From Marinoscillum luteum (GTDB taxonomy: Bacteria; Bacteroidota; Bacteroidia; Cytophagales; Cyclobacteriaceae): a stretch of DNA of 64,000 nucleotides. The translations under genes were made by a program, and so were the position numbers. The first letter of the stretch is position 1, and each line of letters opens with the position of its first letter. The notes under the pieces were generated by a model, which made no database searches, had not been told where the DNA came from, and saw only the letters and a program-made list of their open reading frames with translations. Positions 43,187 through 51,892 of this stretch are shown here, in pieces. The stretch covers positions 247,638-311,637 of the forward strand of contig NZ_JBIPKE010000011.1 of assembly GCF_044005705.1 (NCBI RefSeq). Direction: 5' to 3'.

Positions 43187-46141
43187 ATGCGGGGGTTACT
43201 ACTGTTCTTGCTGCTGTTTTCCTTTGGCATAAGTAAAGGACAGGAGAGATGTGCTACCAATCAACTGAATGCCAATGTCCAGCGAACGGAAGTTCAATCC
43301 GACTTTGAAGGCTGGTTGAAAAAGCGGATTCAGGAAAAGAAAGCACAACAGGCTGTTTCCCCACGACGAGCCACGGCCTATCAAATCCCGGTGGTTTTCC
43401 ACATTATACATGATGGTAGTCCGGTAGGCTCCGGCTCCAACATCTCCGACGATAAAATACTGGAGCAGCTGCAGATCATCAACGAAGATTTTAGCCGAAC
43501 AAATGCAGATGCCTCTGAAACACCCGCTGAGTATCAGGATGTGGCCGCTGATGCTGAAATCGAGTTTATCCTGGCCAAACAAGATCCTGAAGGCCTGCCT
43601 ACCAGTGGCATAGTGAGACTTCAGGGCTCCAAGTCGACCTACAGCCCTTCAGAGGATGCGCTGCTGACCTCAGAAAGTTACTGGCCTCAAAATGACTACC
43701 TCAATATCTATGTTACGGATTTGAGTCAGGGCAACCTCGGCTATGCTCAGTTTCCATTTTCGAACCTCCCGGGCATCGCCTCAGAATTGGAAAACTATAA
43801 GTCCACAGACGGTGTGGTGCTGGATTATGCCTGGACGGGCAACAATGAAAACACAGGCAGCTTTGATAGCAAAGGACGCACAGCCACCCACGAAATAGGT
43901 CATTACCTTGGCTTACGACACATTTGGGGGGATGGAGGCTGTGGCGTTGATGACTTCTGTGAAGACACCCCTCCTGCCTCAGGTTCGTCCACAGGTTGTC
44001 CCAAAAACAAGATCTCCTGCGAAACGAAAGACATGATCCAAAACTTCATGGATTACACAGATGATGTGTGCATGAACCTATTCACCACCTGCCAAAAACT
44101 CAGAATGCACACGGTATTAGAAGAGAGTCCGAGAAGGGCTTCGCTCCTCACCTCTCCTGGCCTCAAAGAGCCTGTGCTGACCAATAATGACCTGGGCATA
44201 CGATCGGCCATAGCCCCTACCCAATCACAGTGTACCAGTATGGTAACACCGGGCGTACAGGTGAGAAATTACGGTCTAAACCCCATCACTGCTTTCAAAG
44301 TATCTCTTTTCCATGAGGGTGTACTTCAGGAAACCCTCACCTCCAATGTCCCTTTGACCACTGGGGAAACAACTGAAATCAATTTCACACCCCTGTTTTT
44401 AGATGACCAGGATGCCAACGAACTCACTTTTGTAGTCACTCAGGTAAATGGCGGCCCCGATGGAAACGATCAGAACAACAGCCTCACAGTTACCATTGCA
44501 CCATTTCTCCCCAAAGTGGTCCCGTTTTTTGAGGATTTTGAAGAAAGCACCAATTATTATAAGATTACAGAAACCGGAGCGCAATCTGCCTGGATGTACA
44601 CCACCGCGCCTGATTCTACGCCTTCCAATCAGGCCGCCGTGCTTCCTTTTTACAATCAGACAGCCAACTTCGGCTATCAGGATTTTCTGATCACGCCAAC
44701 CCTGGATTTCTCAGCACTCACTTCGGTACAGCTAGACTTCCGCTACGCATATGCTTCCCGTTTTTCGGAAAATCTGGACGGGCTGATCGTATTAGTCTCT
44801 ACCAACTGCGGCCAGGACTTTCTCCTGCAGAATATGGTTTTTGAGCGCTATGGCAAAAACCTGCGCACCGCTGGCACCAGTGATTTTAGTTTCATCCCGG
44901 ACGAGCTATCGGACTGGGAAAGTGTCAACCTCAACCTGACCAAATTTGCCGGAGAAGAGCAGGTGCAAATAGCCTTTGCTGGGGTCAATGGCGGAGGAAA
45001 TAACATCTATCTGGACAACATATCAGTGACATCAGCCAATCTTCTGGCGTATGATATTGGGATCAAATCTGTGGAAAACCTGCCTGTGGTGAGCTGTGAA
45101 CAATCGGCCTTCCCCCTGGTGGAGATCAAAAACTATGGCTATGAAAACGTGAGAGACATTGAGTTTCAGGTAGAAGTGAATGGAGTTACCTTTATGGAAG
45201 AATTTCACGACCTTTTCTTGCCTTCAGGGCATTCTGAAACCTTCATGGTGAACACCTCTGATTTTATGACAGATGGGTTCAACGAGTTTATCTTCACCAT
45301 TAGTCAGGTCAACGGACGGCAGGACGAGCAGGCCTCCAATGATCAGAAAATATTTTATGGGCTGGTGAATGACACAGAAGATGCCATCCCCGTTCAGGAA
45401 ACTTTTGAAAATCAAAGCTGGATCGTTGTGGACCCCACCGGGGTACCGCTCTTCGAAGTATTGCGGGTGAATGGAGACACCGTACTTGCTTCTATGAGCT
45501 ACGGTAATGAAACGGTCAGTAAGAGCTATCTGATTTCACCCACCCTCAAAACCGGCCCTTACAATCAGGGAGCCATTCGGTTCGACTACTCCTATGGGCA
45601 GCGCACGGGATTTAATGACAACCTGAAAGTACTCCTGTCCCTGAATTGTGGAAAAACTTTTGAAAAAGAGCTCCTCAGCCTCAACTCCGAGCAGCTGGCA
45701 GTGAAGGTGAGCAATACCGAATGGGTGCCCGAATCCAGGGAAGACTGGAAAACTGCCTTTATTGATATCACGGAGTATATGAACTGGCCCGAACTAAGAA
45801 TAGCCTTGGTCTTCTCCAACGGAAATGGCAACCGACTCTATCTGGACAATATCAACGTGCTCACCACCAATGACCCAGGGCTCCCGGAGTTTCAAAATCA
45901 GGTACAGCTTTATCCAAATCCGGCTACCACTGAATTTAATGTGGCATTTAACCTTCCGGAAAAGCAAAAGGTTAACCTCCAGCTCATAGACATTAGCGGT
46001 AAGGTGTTATTTGATCAGGACTTCAGCAACATCATCAACCAAACAATCAACCTCAAAGCGCCCTCTCAAAGTGGCTTCTACATTCTTCATGTAACCGGCC
46101 AGGAGATTAGCTACACCAAAAGATTGTTTATCAGACAATAG
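43187..46141 (+). CDS. Secreted M43 (pappalysin-like) zinc metalloprotease with T9SS type-A sorting domain
   Basis: A 984-residue protein. A signal peptide (MRGLLLFLLLFSFGISKGQ) precedes a propeptide and the metzincin domain. The zinc motif HEIGHYLGLRHIWGD supplies His235, Glu236, His239 and His245, and the Met-turn lies at NFMDYTDDVCMNLF. Two similar C-terminal modules follow, each with an Ig-like half (DLGIRSAI..., DIGIKSVEN...) and a jelly-roll half (LDFRYAYASRFSENLDG, FDYSYGQRTGFNDN). The last 80 residues are a type-A sorting domain (VQLYPNPATTEFNV ... YTKRLFIRQ), so the T9SS exports it to the cell surface or medium. Confidence 0.93.
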   Translation: MRGLLLFLLLFSFGISKGQERCATNQLNANVQRTEVQSDFEGWLKKRIQEKKAQQAVSPRRATAYQIPVVFHIIHDGSPVGSGSNISDDKILEQLQIINEDFSRTNADASETPAEYQDVAADAEIEFILAKQDPEGLPTSGIVRLQGSKSTYSPSEDALLTSESYWPQNDYLNIYVTDLSQGNLGYAQFPFSNLPGIASELENYKSTDGVVLDYAWTGNNENTGSFDSKGRTATHEIGHYLGLRHIWGDGGCGVDDFCEDTPPASGSSTGCPKNKISCETKDMIQNFMDYTDDVCMNLFTTCQKLRMHTVLEESPRRASLLTSPGLKEPVLTNNDLGIRSAIAPTQSQCTSMVTPGVQVRNYGLNPITAFKVSLFHEGVLQETLTSNVPLTTGETTEINFTPLFLDDQDANELTFVVTQVNGGPDGNDQNNSLTVTIAPFLPKVVPFFEDFEESTNYYKITETGAQSAWMYTTAPDSTPSNQAAVLPFYNQTANFGYQDFLITPTLDFSALTSVQLDFRYAYASRFSENLDGLIVLVSTNCGQDFLLQNMVFERYGKNLRTAGTSDFSFIPDELSDWESVNLNLTKFAGEEQVQIAFAGVNGGGNNIYLDNISVTSANLLAYDIGIKSVENLPVVSCEQSAFPLVEIKNYGYENVRDIEFQVEVNGVTFMEEFHDLFLPSGHSETFMVNTSDFMTDGFNEFIFTISQVNGRQDEQASNDQKIFYGLVNDTEDAIPVQETFENQSWIVVDPTGVPLFEVLRVNGDTVLASMSYGNETVSKSYLISPTLKTGPYNQGAIRFDYSYGQRTGFNDNLKVLLSLNCGKTFEKELLSLNSEQLAVKVSNTEWVPESREDWKTAFIDITEYMNWPELRIALVFSNGNGNRLYLDNINVLTTNDPGLPEFQNQVQLYPNPATTEFNVAFNLPEKQKVNLQLIDISGKVLFDQDFSNIINQTINLKAPSQSGFYILHVTGQEISYTKRLFIRQ

Positions 46142-46171
46142 AAATCCCAAATCAGGTTAATTTTACCGCCC

Positions 46172-48829
46172 ATGAGGATAGGAATTATTTTTGGAGGTCA
46201 GTCTCGCGAAAGAGAGATTTCATTTGCCGGCGGACGTACCGTCTACGATAATCTAAACAAAACACTTTTTACTCCAGTACCCATATTCATTGATAGTCTG
46301 GGCAACTTCATACTCCTTGACTGGCAGTACCTTTACAAAGGCACCATCAGGGATTTCTATCCATCTGCAGAGCATCTACCCCACAGCCCACACTTCTTTC
46401 AGGTGTACGCCGAGTCGCTGCAGAATGAGCCAGACCGACTGGAGAAGAGTATGGCAGCTGTCGGACAAAAAATCACCCCTGATCAGCTTTCAAAGCACAT
46501 CGATTTCGCTTTTCTGGCCTTGCATGGGCCCTATGGTGAAGATGGAAACATCCAGGGCATTCTGGAGTGGTACGGCATTCCCTATTCGGGAGCAGGTATA
46601 TTACCCAGCAGCATCGGCATTGACAAAGAAGTACAAAAACGTGTCCTGAAAACTGCCGGTTTTGAAACGCCAAAAAGTACTTCCATCGAACGTTCCCAGT
46701 GGCTAACCAGCCAAAGTGCAGTTATCCAAAACCTGGAGCGGGAGTTTAGCTACCCGATGGTGATCAAAGCGCCCCATCAGGGCTCCTCCATAGGTGTAAG
46801 CATTGCCCAAGACAAGAACTCCTTGCTTGCCGGGCTTAATCGGTCGTTTTTCATTGAAAGCATCGACATAGCCAGCTGGAAAGCCAAGTCAGATGAGCAA
46901 AAACGTAACTTCCTTGTCACGTTTACGGACATCAGAGAAGGTCTCGGATTCCCGGTTCTGGTTGATGGAGAGATGGTCTATCATCCTGAAAACCTCTGGG
47001 AGTTATTAGACCAAAGTAAGGAAAGCACCCTCAAACTTGAGTCTCCCAATGGAGAAGCACTCGTACTGGTAGAATCATTCATCGAAGGTCGGGAGTTTTC
47101 ATGTATTGTCATTGAAGATGAGAATGGCGCTCCCATGGCCCTGCCCCCTACCGAAATCAAAAAACGAACAGACCTTTTCGATTACCGATCCAAATACCTG
47201 CCCGGAATTAGCCGCAAGATTACGCCAATCGATCTGCCCGATCAGGACATTGAGAGGATCATGAGGAAATCTGAGGCCCTTTTCACCGCCCTGCACAGCC
47301 AGGTATATGCCCGAATTGATGGCTTTTTCACGGCTGAGGGTGACATCTTTCTGAACGATCCTAACACTACTTCAGGGATGCTGCCTTCTTCCTTCTTTTT
47401 CCATCAGGCAGCGGAAATCGGCTTCAATCCATCACAGTTTCTGACCTATATCATTTCCAGAAGTATATCAGCTAGACTGAATGCCGGGAAAAAGATCTAT
47501 CACCTACTGACACTGGCACAAACCCTGCGCACCAGCCTGCAACAGGCCGCTGCCCATCAGGGTGAGAAGATCAAAGTAGCAGTGATCATGGGTGGGTTCT
47601 CCTCTGAAAGACACATCAGTGTAGAGAGTGGACGAAACATCTATGAAAAATTGGCCTCATCAGGCAAATACCTGCCCATCCCAATTTTCCTGACCGGTGA
47701 TGAAACCAAACACTTGCTCTATCAGCTCCCCATCAACATCATGCTGAAGGATAATGCTGATGATATCCGTGAAAAAATCACACAGCACAGTGAGGTCACA
47801 CACCCGGTCATTGCTGAGATCAGAAAAAAAGCCCATCATCTCATGGAGCAGTTTGCCTATGAGGAAGCCCTGCAGTTGGAATCTCTCACTTATGACGAAC
47901 TGGCAACGCGTGTAGATTTTGCTTTTATCGCTTTGCATGGCAGACCCGGAGAAGATGGTGCGGTGCAGGAGCAACTGGAACTGAGAGACGTCCCCTACAA
48001 TGGATCCGGAGTGGAAAGCTCCAGGATCTCCATCAACAAATACGACACGAACGAGCTCCTCCGGGCCAATGGTATCCTGGTGGCCGATCACATGCTGGTC
48101 TATCAGGAAGAATATCAGCAAAACCCTGAGAAAACCATCGAATCCATCACCTCCCGGTTTAGTCTGCCGCTCATTGCCAAACCAGCTGATGATGGCTGCT
48201 CCTCTGCCGTAAAGAAGATCAAAACCCGTGAAGAGTTGGTCGCTTTCGCTGAAATGATGTTTAGAACTCAGGAGGCTTTCCTACCTGAACCAATGAGAAC
48301 CCTGAACCTCAAGGCCAATGAAGAGTTTCCTCAGAAAAACTTCTTTTTGGTAGAGTCACTCATCAGTGCGGAAGGTGCGGATAAATTTCTGGAGATTACA
48401 GGTGGCATGCTCACTCATCTTCAGCCAGATGGTAGTCTGAGTTACGAAGTTTTTGAGCCTTCTGAGGCTCTGGCATCCGGCGAAGTGCTTTCTCTCGAGG
48501 AAAAATTTCTGGCTGGTGAAGGTCAAAACATCACCCCTGCCCGATTTGCAGACACAGCGGAAGGTTATGCGGCCATTGCCAAGTCGGTAAAAGAGACCCT
48601 GGAGAAAACGGCACGGACCATTCAGGTAGAGGGCTACTGCCGGATCGACGCCTTTGTGCGAATCTCCGGACAGCAAGCAGACACCATCATCATTGAGATC
48701 AATTCGCTGCCCGGCATGACACCCGCCACTGCTATTTTTCATCAGGCAGCACTCAATAATATGAAACCATATGAGTTTATAGACCAAATCATTCAATATG
48801 GGTTTGCCAGACATCAGGTGGAAAAATGA
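46172..48829 (+). CDS. ddl: Double-length D-alanine-D-alanine ligase (two complete ligase domains in one chain)
   Basis: At 885 residues it is more than twice the usual Ddl (about 300-370). Domain 1 (about 1-455) has GIIFGGQSREREISF, ALHGPYGEDGNIQGILEWYG, IKAPHQGSSIGVS, FDYRSKYLPG and ARIDGFF...FLNDPNTTSGM. Domain 2 (about 466-885) has VAVIMGGFSSERHIS, ALHGRPGEDGAVQEQLE, AKPADDGCSSAVK, SLEEKFLAGEG and CRIDAFV...IEINSLPGM. Both keep ATP-grasp and substrate residues. In domain 1 the metal-binding Glu of E-x-N is Asp (NDPN), whereas domain 2 is canonical (EIN). The enzyme makes D-Ala-D-Ala for peptidoglycan. The PASTA gene follows. Confidence 0.9.
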   Translation: MRIGIIFGGQSREREISFAGGRTVYDNLNKTLFTPVPIFIDSLGNFILLDWQYLYKGTIRDFYPSAEHLPHSPHFFQVYAESLQNEPDRLEKSMAAVGQKITPDQLSKHIDFAFLALHGPYGEDGNIQGILEWYGIPYSGAGILPSSIGIDKEVQKRVLKTAGFETPKSTSIERSQWLTSQSAVIQNLEREFSYPMVIKAPHQGSSIGVSIAQDKNSLLAGLNRSFFIESIDIASWKAKSDEQKRNFLVTFTDIREGLGFPVLVDGEMVYHPENLWELLDQSKESTLKLESPNGEALVLVESFIEGREFSCIVIEDENGAPMALPPTEIKKRTDLFDYRSKYLPGISRKITPIDLPDQDIERIMRKSEALFTALHSQVYARIDGFFTAEGDIFLNDPNTTSGMLPSSFFFHQAAEIGFNPSQFLTYIISRSISARLNAGKKIYHLLTLAQTLRTSLQQAAAHQGEKIKVAVIMGGFSSERHISVESGRNIYEKLASSGKYLPIPIFLTGDETKHLLYQLPINIMLKDNADDIREKITQHSEVTHPVIAEIRKKAHHLMEQFAYEEALQLESLTYDELATRVDFAFIALHGRPGEDGAVQEQLELRDVPYNGSGVESSRISINKYDTNELLRANGILVADHMLVYQEEYQQNPEKTIESITSRFSLPLIAKPADDGCSSAVKKIKTREELVAFAEMMFRTQEAFLPEPMRTLNLKANEEFPQKNFFLVESLISAEGADKFLEITGGMLTHLQPDGSLSYEVFEPSEALASGEVLSLEEKFLAGEGQNITPARFADTAEGYAAIAKSVKETLEKTARTIQVEGYCRIDAFVRISGQQADTIIIEINSLPGMTPATAIFHQAALNNMKPYEFIDQIIQYGFARHQVEK

Positions 48830-48900
48830 TCAGCCCTCAATGAAAGATTTACAGTTTGTTTATCTTCGATTTTCAACAAGACCAGAACTTATAGATATCT

Positions 48901-49749
48901 ATGTCCATTTTTAAAGTCAACTCCTGGAAAGACCTGGCGCTCCACGCTTTCATCATCATTGGTTTGGGGGTTGTTTTCATCTTCATTTTCTTTTTTATCT
49001 ACCTTCCTATGAGCACCAATCACGGGGAGACCATCACTGTACCGGATGTACGCGGCATCACACTGGATGAACTGGATGACTTTCTGGGAATGCGTGACCT
49101 TCGCTATGAAGTCACGGCAGATTCGGGATTTTCAGCCAGTCTGCCCCCGCTGGCAGTATTGAAGCAATTTCCCCAACCCAATGCCAAGGTGAAGGAAAAC
49201 AGAAAAATCTATGTGACACTGAATGCCGAAAGAGCTCCACTGGTAAGAATGCCGAAACTTGTAAGCGGATCGGTAAAAAATGCTCAACTGGTACTCAAAA
49301 CATACGACCTGGAACTGGGAGAAATCACCTATGTACCAGACCTGGCCCTCAATTATGTGCTGGAGCAAAGAACAGATGGGCGTGAGGTACTAGAGGGCGA
49401 GCGCATCCCCAAAGGCTCTATCATCGACCTTGTGGTAGGTGATGGGCTTGGAAAGCAGTCGCTGGAATCCCCCAACCTGATCGGACTGGATCTAGAAAGT
49501 GCTCAGTTTGCCATAGTAGGTTCCGGATTAAAAATAGGCGAAACTAAGTACGAGAAAGAAGGTGTGGCCGTTATAGAGACCGAAATGGAAGACGGAACTT
49601 TCACTTACAAAGAACAAAAAGTATCTCCGGGAGCAGTATTTAAGCAAAGACCCAGCGCCGGGATACGCATGCGTCTGGGCCAGATGGTAGATCTTTGGGT
49701 TTACAGTCCGGACTCGCTCAATACCAATCCTACCCTACTGGATCAATAG
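48901..49749 (+). CDS. Membrane-anchored PASTA-domain protein
   Basis: A 282-residue protein with a cytoplasmic stub of about 14 residues, one membrane helix (FIIIGLGVVFIFIFFFIYL), and three PASTA domains. These start at ITVPDVRGITLDELDDFL, VRMPKLVSGSVKNAQLVL and SPNLIGLDLESAQFAIVG. PASTA modules bind peptidoglycan stem peptides or cross-links, so this is a periplasmic cell-wall sensor or anchor without the kinase seen in Gram-positive relatives. Its position directly after the D-Ala-D-Ala ligase supports a wall-related role. Its stop overlaps the next GTG start by one base. Confidence 0.88.
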   Translation: MSIFKVNSWKDLALHAFIIIGLGVVFIFIFFFIYLPMSTNHGETITVPDVRGITLDELDDFLGMRDLRYEVTADSGFSASLPPLAVLKQFPQPNAKVKENRKIYVTLNAERAPLVRMPKLVSGSVKNAQLVLKTYDLELGEITYVPDLALNYVLEQRTDGREVLEGERIPKGSIIDLVVGDGLGKQSLESPNLIGLDLESAQFAIVGSGLKIGETKYEKEGVAVIETEMEDGTFTYKEQKVSPGAVFKQRPSAGIRMRLGQMVDLWVYSPDSLNTNPTLLDQ

Positions 49750-51593
49750 TGCGCATCTACCTATATAGCATCCTTTTCATACTGGCCAGTGCCGGTCAGG
49801 CTCAGTTTGCGATCAAGGGCATACAAAACTCCCATCATCGTCAGCTCCGAACAACTGCCCCTGAGTACCCGCGAACACTTCCGTTTTGGGATGACTTTTC
49901 CACCTCGGATGGCACGCCAGATACCCTCCTATGGATTACAGGTGGGGATGTTTTTGTGAATGCCACCCTGGGCCAAAATCCGCCCACCTATCGGGTGGCG
50001 ACGTTTGATGGATTGAAAGGAAACGGCCTGGCGCACGACATAGCCAATGGCTTCAACGGGCCAGCGGACAGCCTTATTTCTCAACCCATTGACCTCAGTC
50101 AGGTCAGTAATTTCAAAAAGACCACCGTCTATCTCAGCTTCTATTGGCAGGCCAAAGGCAATGGGGAGCTCCCTGACGAAAAGGACTCCATTCGTGTACA
50201 GTTTACCACGGCAGACTCCCTGTGGGTGACCCAGTGGGTACAGGTTGGAGGGTCAGAGAACGTATCCGATCACTTTCAGCAGGTGATCATCCCGGTTTCA
50301 GGTAATGAGTTTTTTCATGAGCGATTTCAGTTCAAGTTTCAGGCATTCAGCAGCCTGAAAGGCCCATTTGACACCTGGCACATTGATTATGTCTACCTCA
50401 ATCAGGACAGACATGAAAACGATCTTTCACATTTCGACAGAAGTCTGTCGGGAAGTCCCTCGCCCCTGTTTTCGCCCTACTACGAAGTACCCGCAGATCA
50501 CTTCTTTAGAGACCCGGCCAAATACCTGAGTGTACAAAGTGTACTGGCTACCAACCTGGATGCAGAAACGGCCGTGGGCCATCCGCTGGATTACTATTAT
50601 CAACTGGAAAACCTTACCACAGGTGAAGTTTATGACTTATCATCTATGGGAAACGGGGGCCTTGGTGGTCTCGATCCGCTGGAATACAGAAACATCCTGG
50701 GACCTTCTGATATCGACATTGAGGCTTACAATACCCCGCTGGATTCTCAGGTGATCATGTCCACGTTTTATTACGAAACCGGAGACAAAAACCTGTTTGA
50801 AGTAGTAAATGGAGCAGACACGGTGTTTCTGCCTGTCAATCTGAAAGTGAATGACACCATACGCACCCGGTACACCCTGCATAATCACTACGCCTATGAT
50901 GATGGCACTGCAGAATTCGCCGCAGCCATCAACCTGCTAAAGGGGCAGGTAGCTGTTAAATTTGCGCTGGAAGCAGCCGACACGCTTACCCATGTGGATA
51001 TCTACTTTCCTAACATTTCACCTGACCCATCCGGAAGCTCCGTGGACATCCTGGTTTGGGATCGCCTGGACGATACCAGGATCCTCTCCAGACAACCCTA
51101 TACCATCCAAAGTCCAACCGGACTCAACCAATTTACCCGAATCAAACTCAGCCAGCCGGTACTCACCAGAGATACTGTATATGTGGGTTATCAGCAGTTT
51201 ACGGACAATTACCTGGGTGTGGGATTTGATAGAAATAATGCCATTGCCAGCAACAATATCTACACCAACGTAACGGGTGTTTGGGAGCAGAATAGCCGAC
51301 TTAGCGGAGTACTCATGATTCGTCCTGTATTTGAGTTTGATTCCACTTTTATCCTCAGTATCCCCGGAACTCCTCTCCCTGCGATCACAGCCTATCCCAA
51401 CCCCTGCAAGGGCACCCTCAGCATCAATGGGAACTTCGATCAACTAACTATTTTCAATCTTTCAGGCCGAACGGTCTATTCATCTGATAAGCGGTCATCT
51501 TATGATCTTTCATTTTTGGAGGATGGGATATATTTGCTAAAAATAAACAGCAACAATTCCATTACTACCCAAAAACTGATCATCAGGAAATGA
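49749..51593 (+). CDS. Secreted protein with T9SS type-A sorting domain
   Basis: Starting at GTG 49749, which overlaps the TAG of the PASTA gene, the protein has 614 residues and begins with a clear signal peptide (VRIYLYSILFILASAGQAQ). An earlier in-frame start at 49695 would place the signal peptide internally and is rejected. The body is beta-rich with jelly-roll-like segments (LPFWDDFSTSDGTPDTLLW, THVDIYFPNISPDPSGSSVD). The C-terminus is a type-A sorting domain (AYPNPCKGTLSING ... ITTQKLIIRK). Function is unknown. The stop overlaps the rhodanese start in an ATGA junction. Confidence 0.85.
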   Translation: MRIYLYSILFILASAGQAQFAIKGIQNSHHRQLRTTAPEYPRTLPFWDDFSTSDGTPDTLLWITGGDVFVNATLGQNPPTYRVATFDGLKGNGLAHDIANGFNGPADSLISQPIDLSQVSNFKKTTVYLSFYWQAKGNGELPDEKDSIRVQFTTADSLWVTQWVQVGGSENVSDHFQQVIIPVSGNEFFHERFQFKFQAFSSLKGPFDTWHIDYVYLNQDRHENDLSHFDRSLSGSPSPLFSPYYEVPADHFFRDPAKYLSVQSVLATNLDAETAVGHPLDYYYQLENLTTGEVYDLSSMGNGGLGGLDPLEYRNILGPSDIDIEAYNTPLDSQVIMSTFYYETGDKNLFEVVNGADTVFLPVNLKVNDTIRTRYTLHNHYAYDDGTAEFAAAINLLKGQVAVKFALEAADTLTHVDIYFPNISPDPSGSSVDILVWDRLDDTRILSRQPYTIQSPTGLNQFTRIKLSQPVLTRDTVYVGYQQFTDNYLGVGFDRNNAIASNNIYTNVTGVWEQNSRLSGVLMIRPVFEFDSTFILSIPGTPLPAITAYPNPCKGTLSINGNFDQLTIFNLSGRTVYSSDKRSSYDLSFLEDGIYLLKINSNNSITTQKLIIRK

Positions 51594-51892
51594 ATGACAT
51601 TACCCCGGAAGAATTAAAATCGAGACTCGAAAAGGGTGAAACCCTACCCCTATTCGATGTGCGAGAGGATTGGGAATATGACGAATCCAATATTGGTGCC
51701 GAACTTCTACCTCTTGCGAGTATACCCCTCAGGCTCAAAGAGCTGGAACCGCTGAAGACGAAAGAAGTGATTGTGCACTGCAAAAGCGGATCCAGAAGTC
51801 ATCAGGCAAAAAAATACCTCTCCAAACAGGGCTTCAGACAGGTGAGATCACTCATCGGAGGCATAGAAGCATACCTAAACAACCAAAAATGA
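51590..51892 (+). CDS. Rhodanese-like domain protein
   Basis: A 100-residue single-domain rhodanese without a signal peptide, so cytoplasmic. LFDVREDWEYDESNIGAELLP is the typical entry strand, and the active-site loop CKSGSRS has the catalytic Cys64. It may transfer sulfane sulfur. It overlaps both neighbours by four bases (ATGA at each end). This couples a small cytoplasmic enzyme to two secreted T9SS proteins, a mix with no obvious shared pathway. Confidence 0.92.
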   Translation: MNDITPEELKSRLEKGETLPLFDVREDWEYDESNIGAELLPLASIPLRLKELEPLKTKEVIVHCKSGSRSHQAKKYLSKQGFRQVRSLIGGIEAYLNNQK

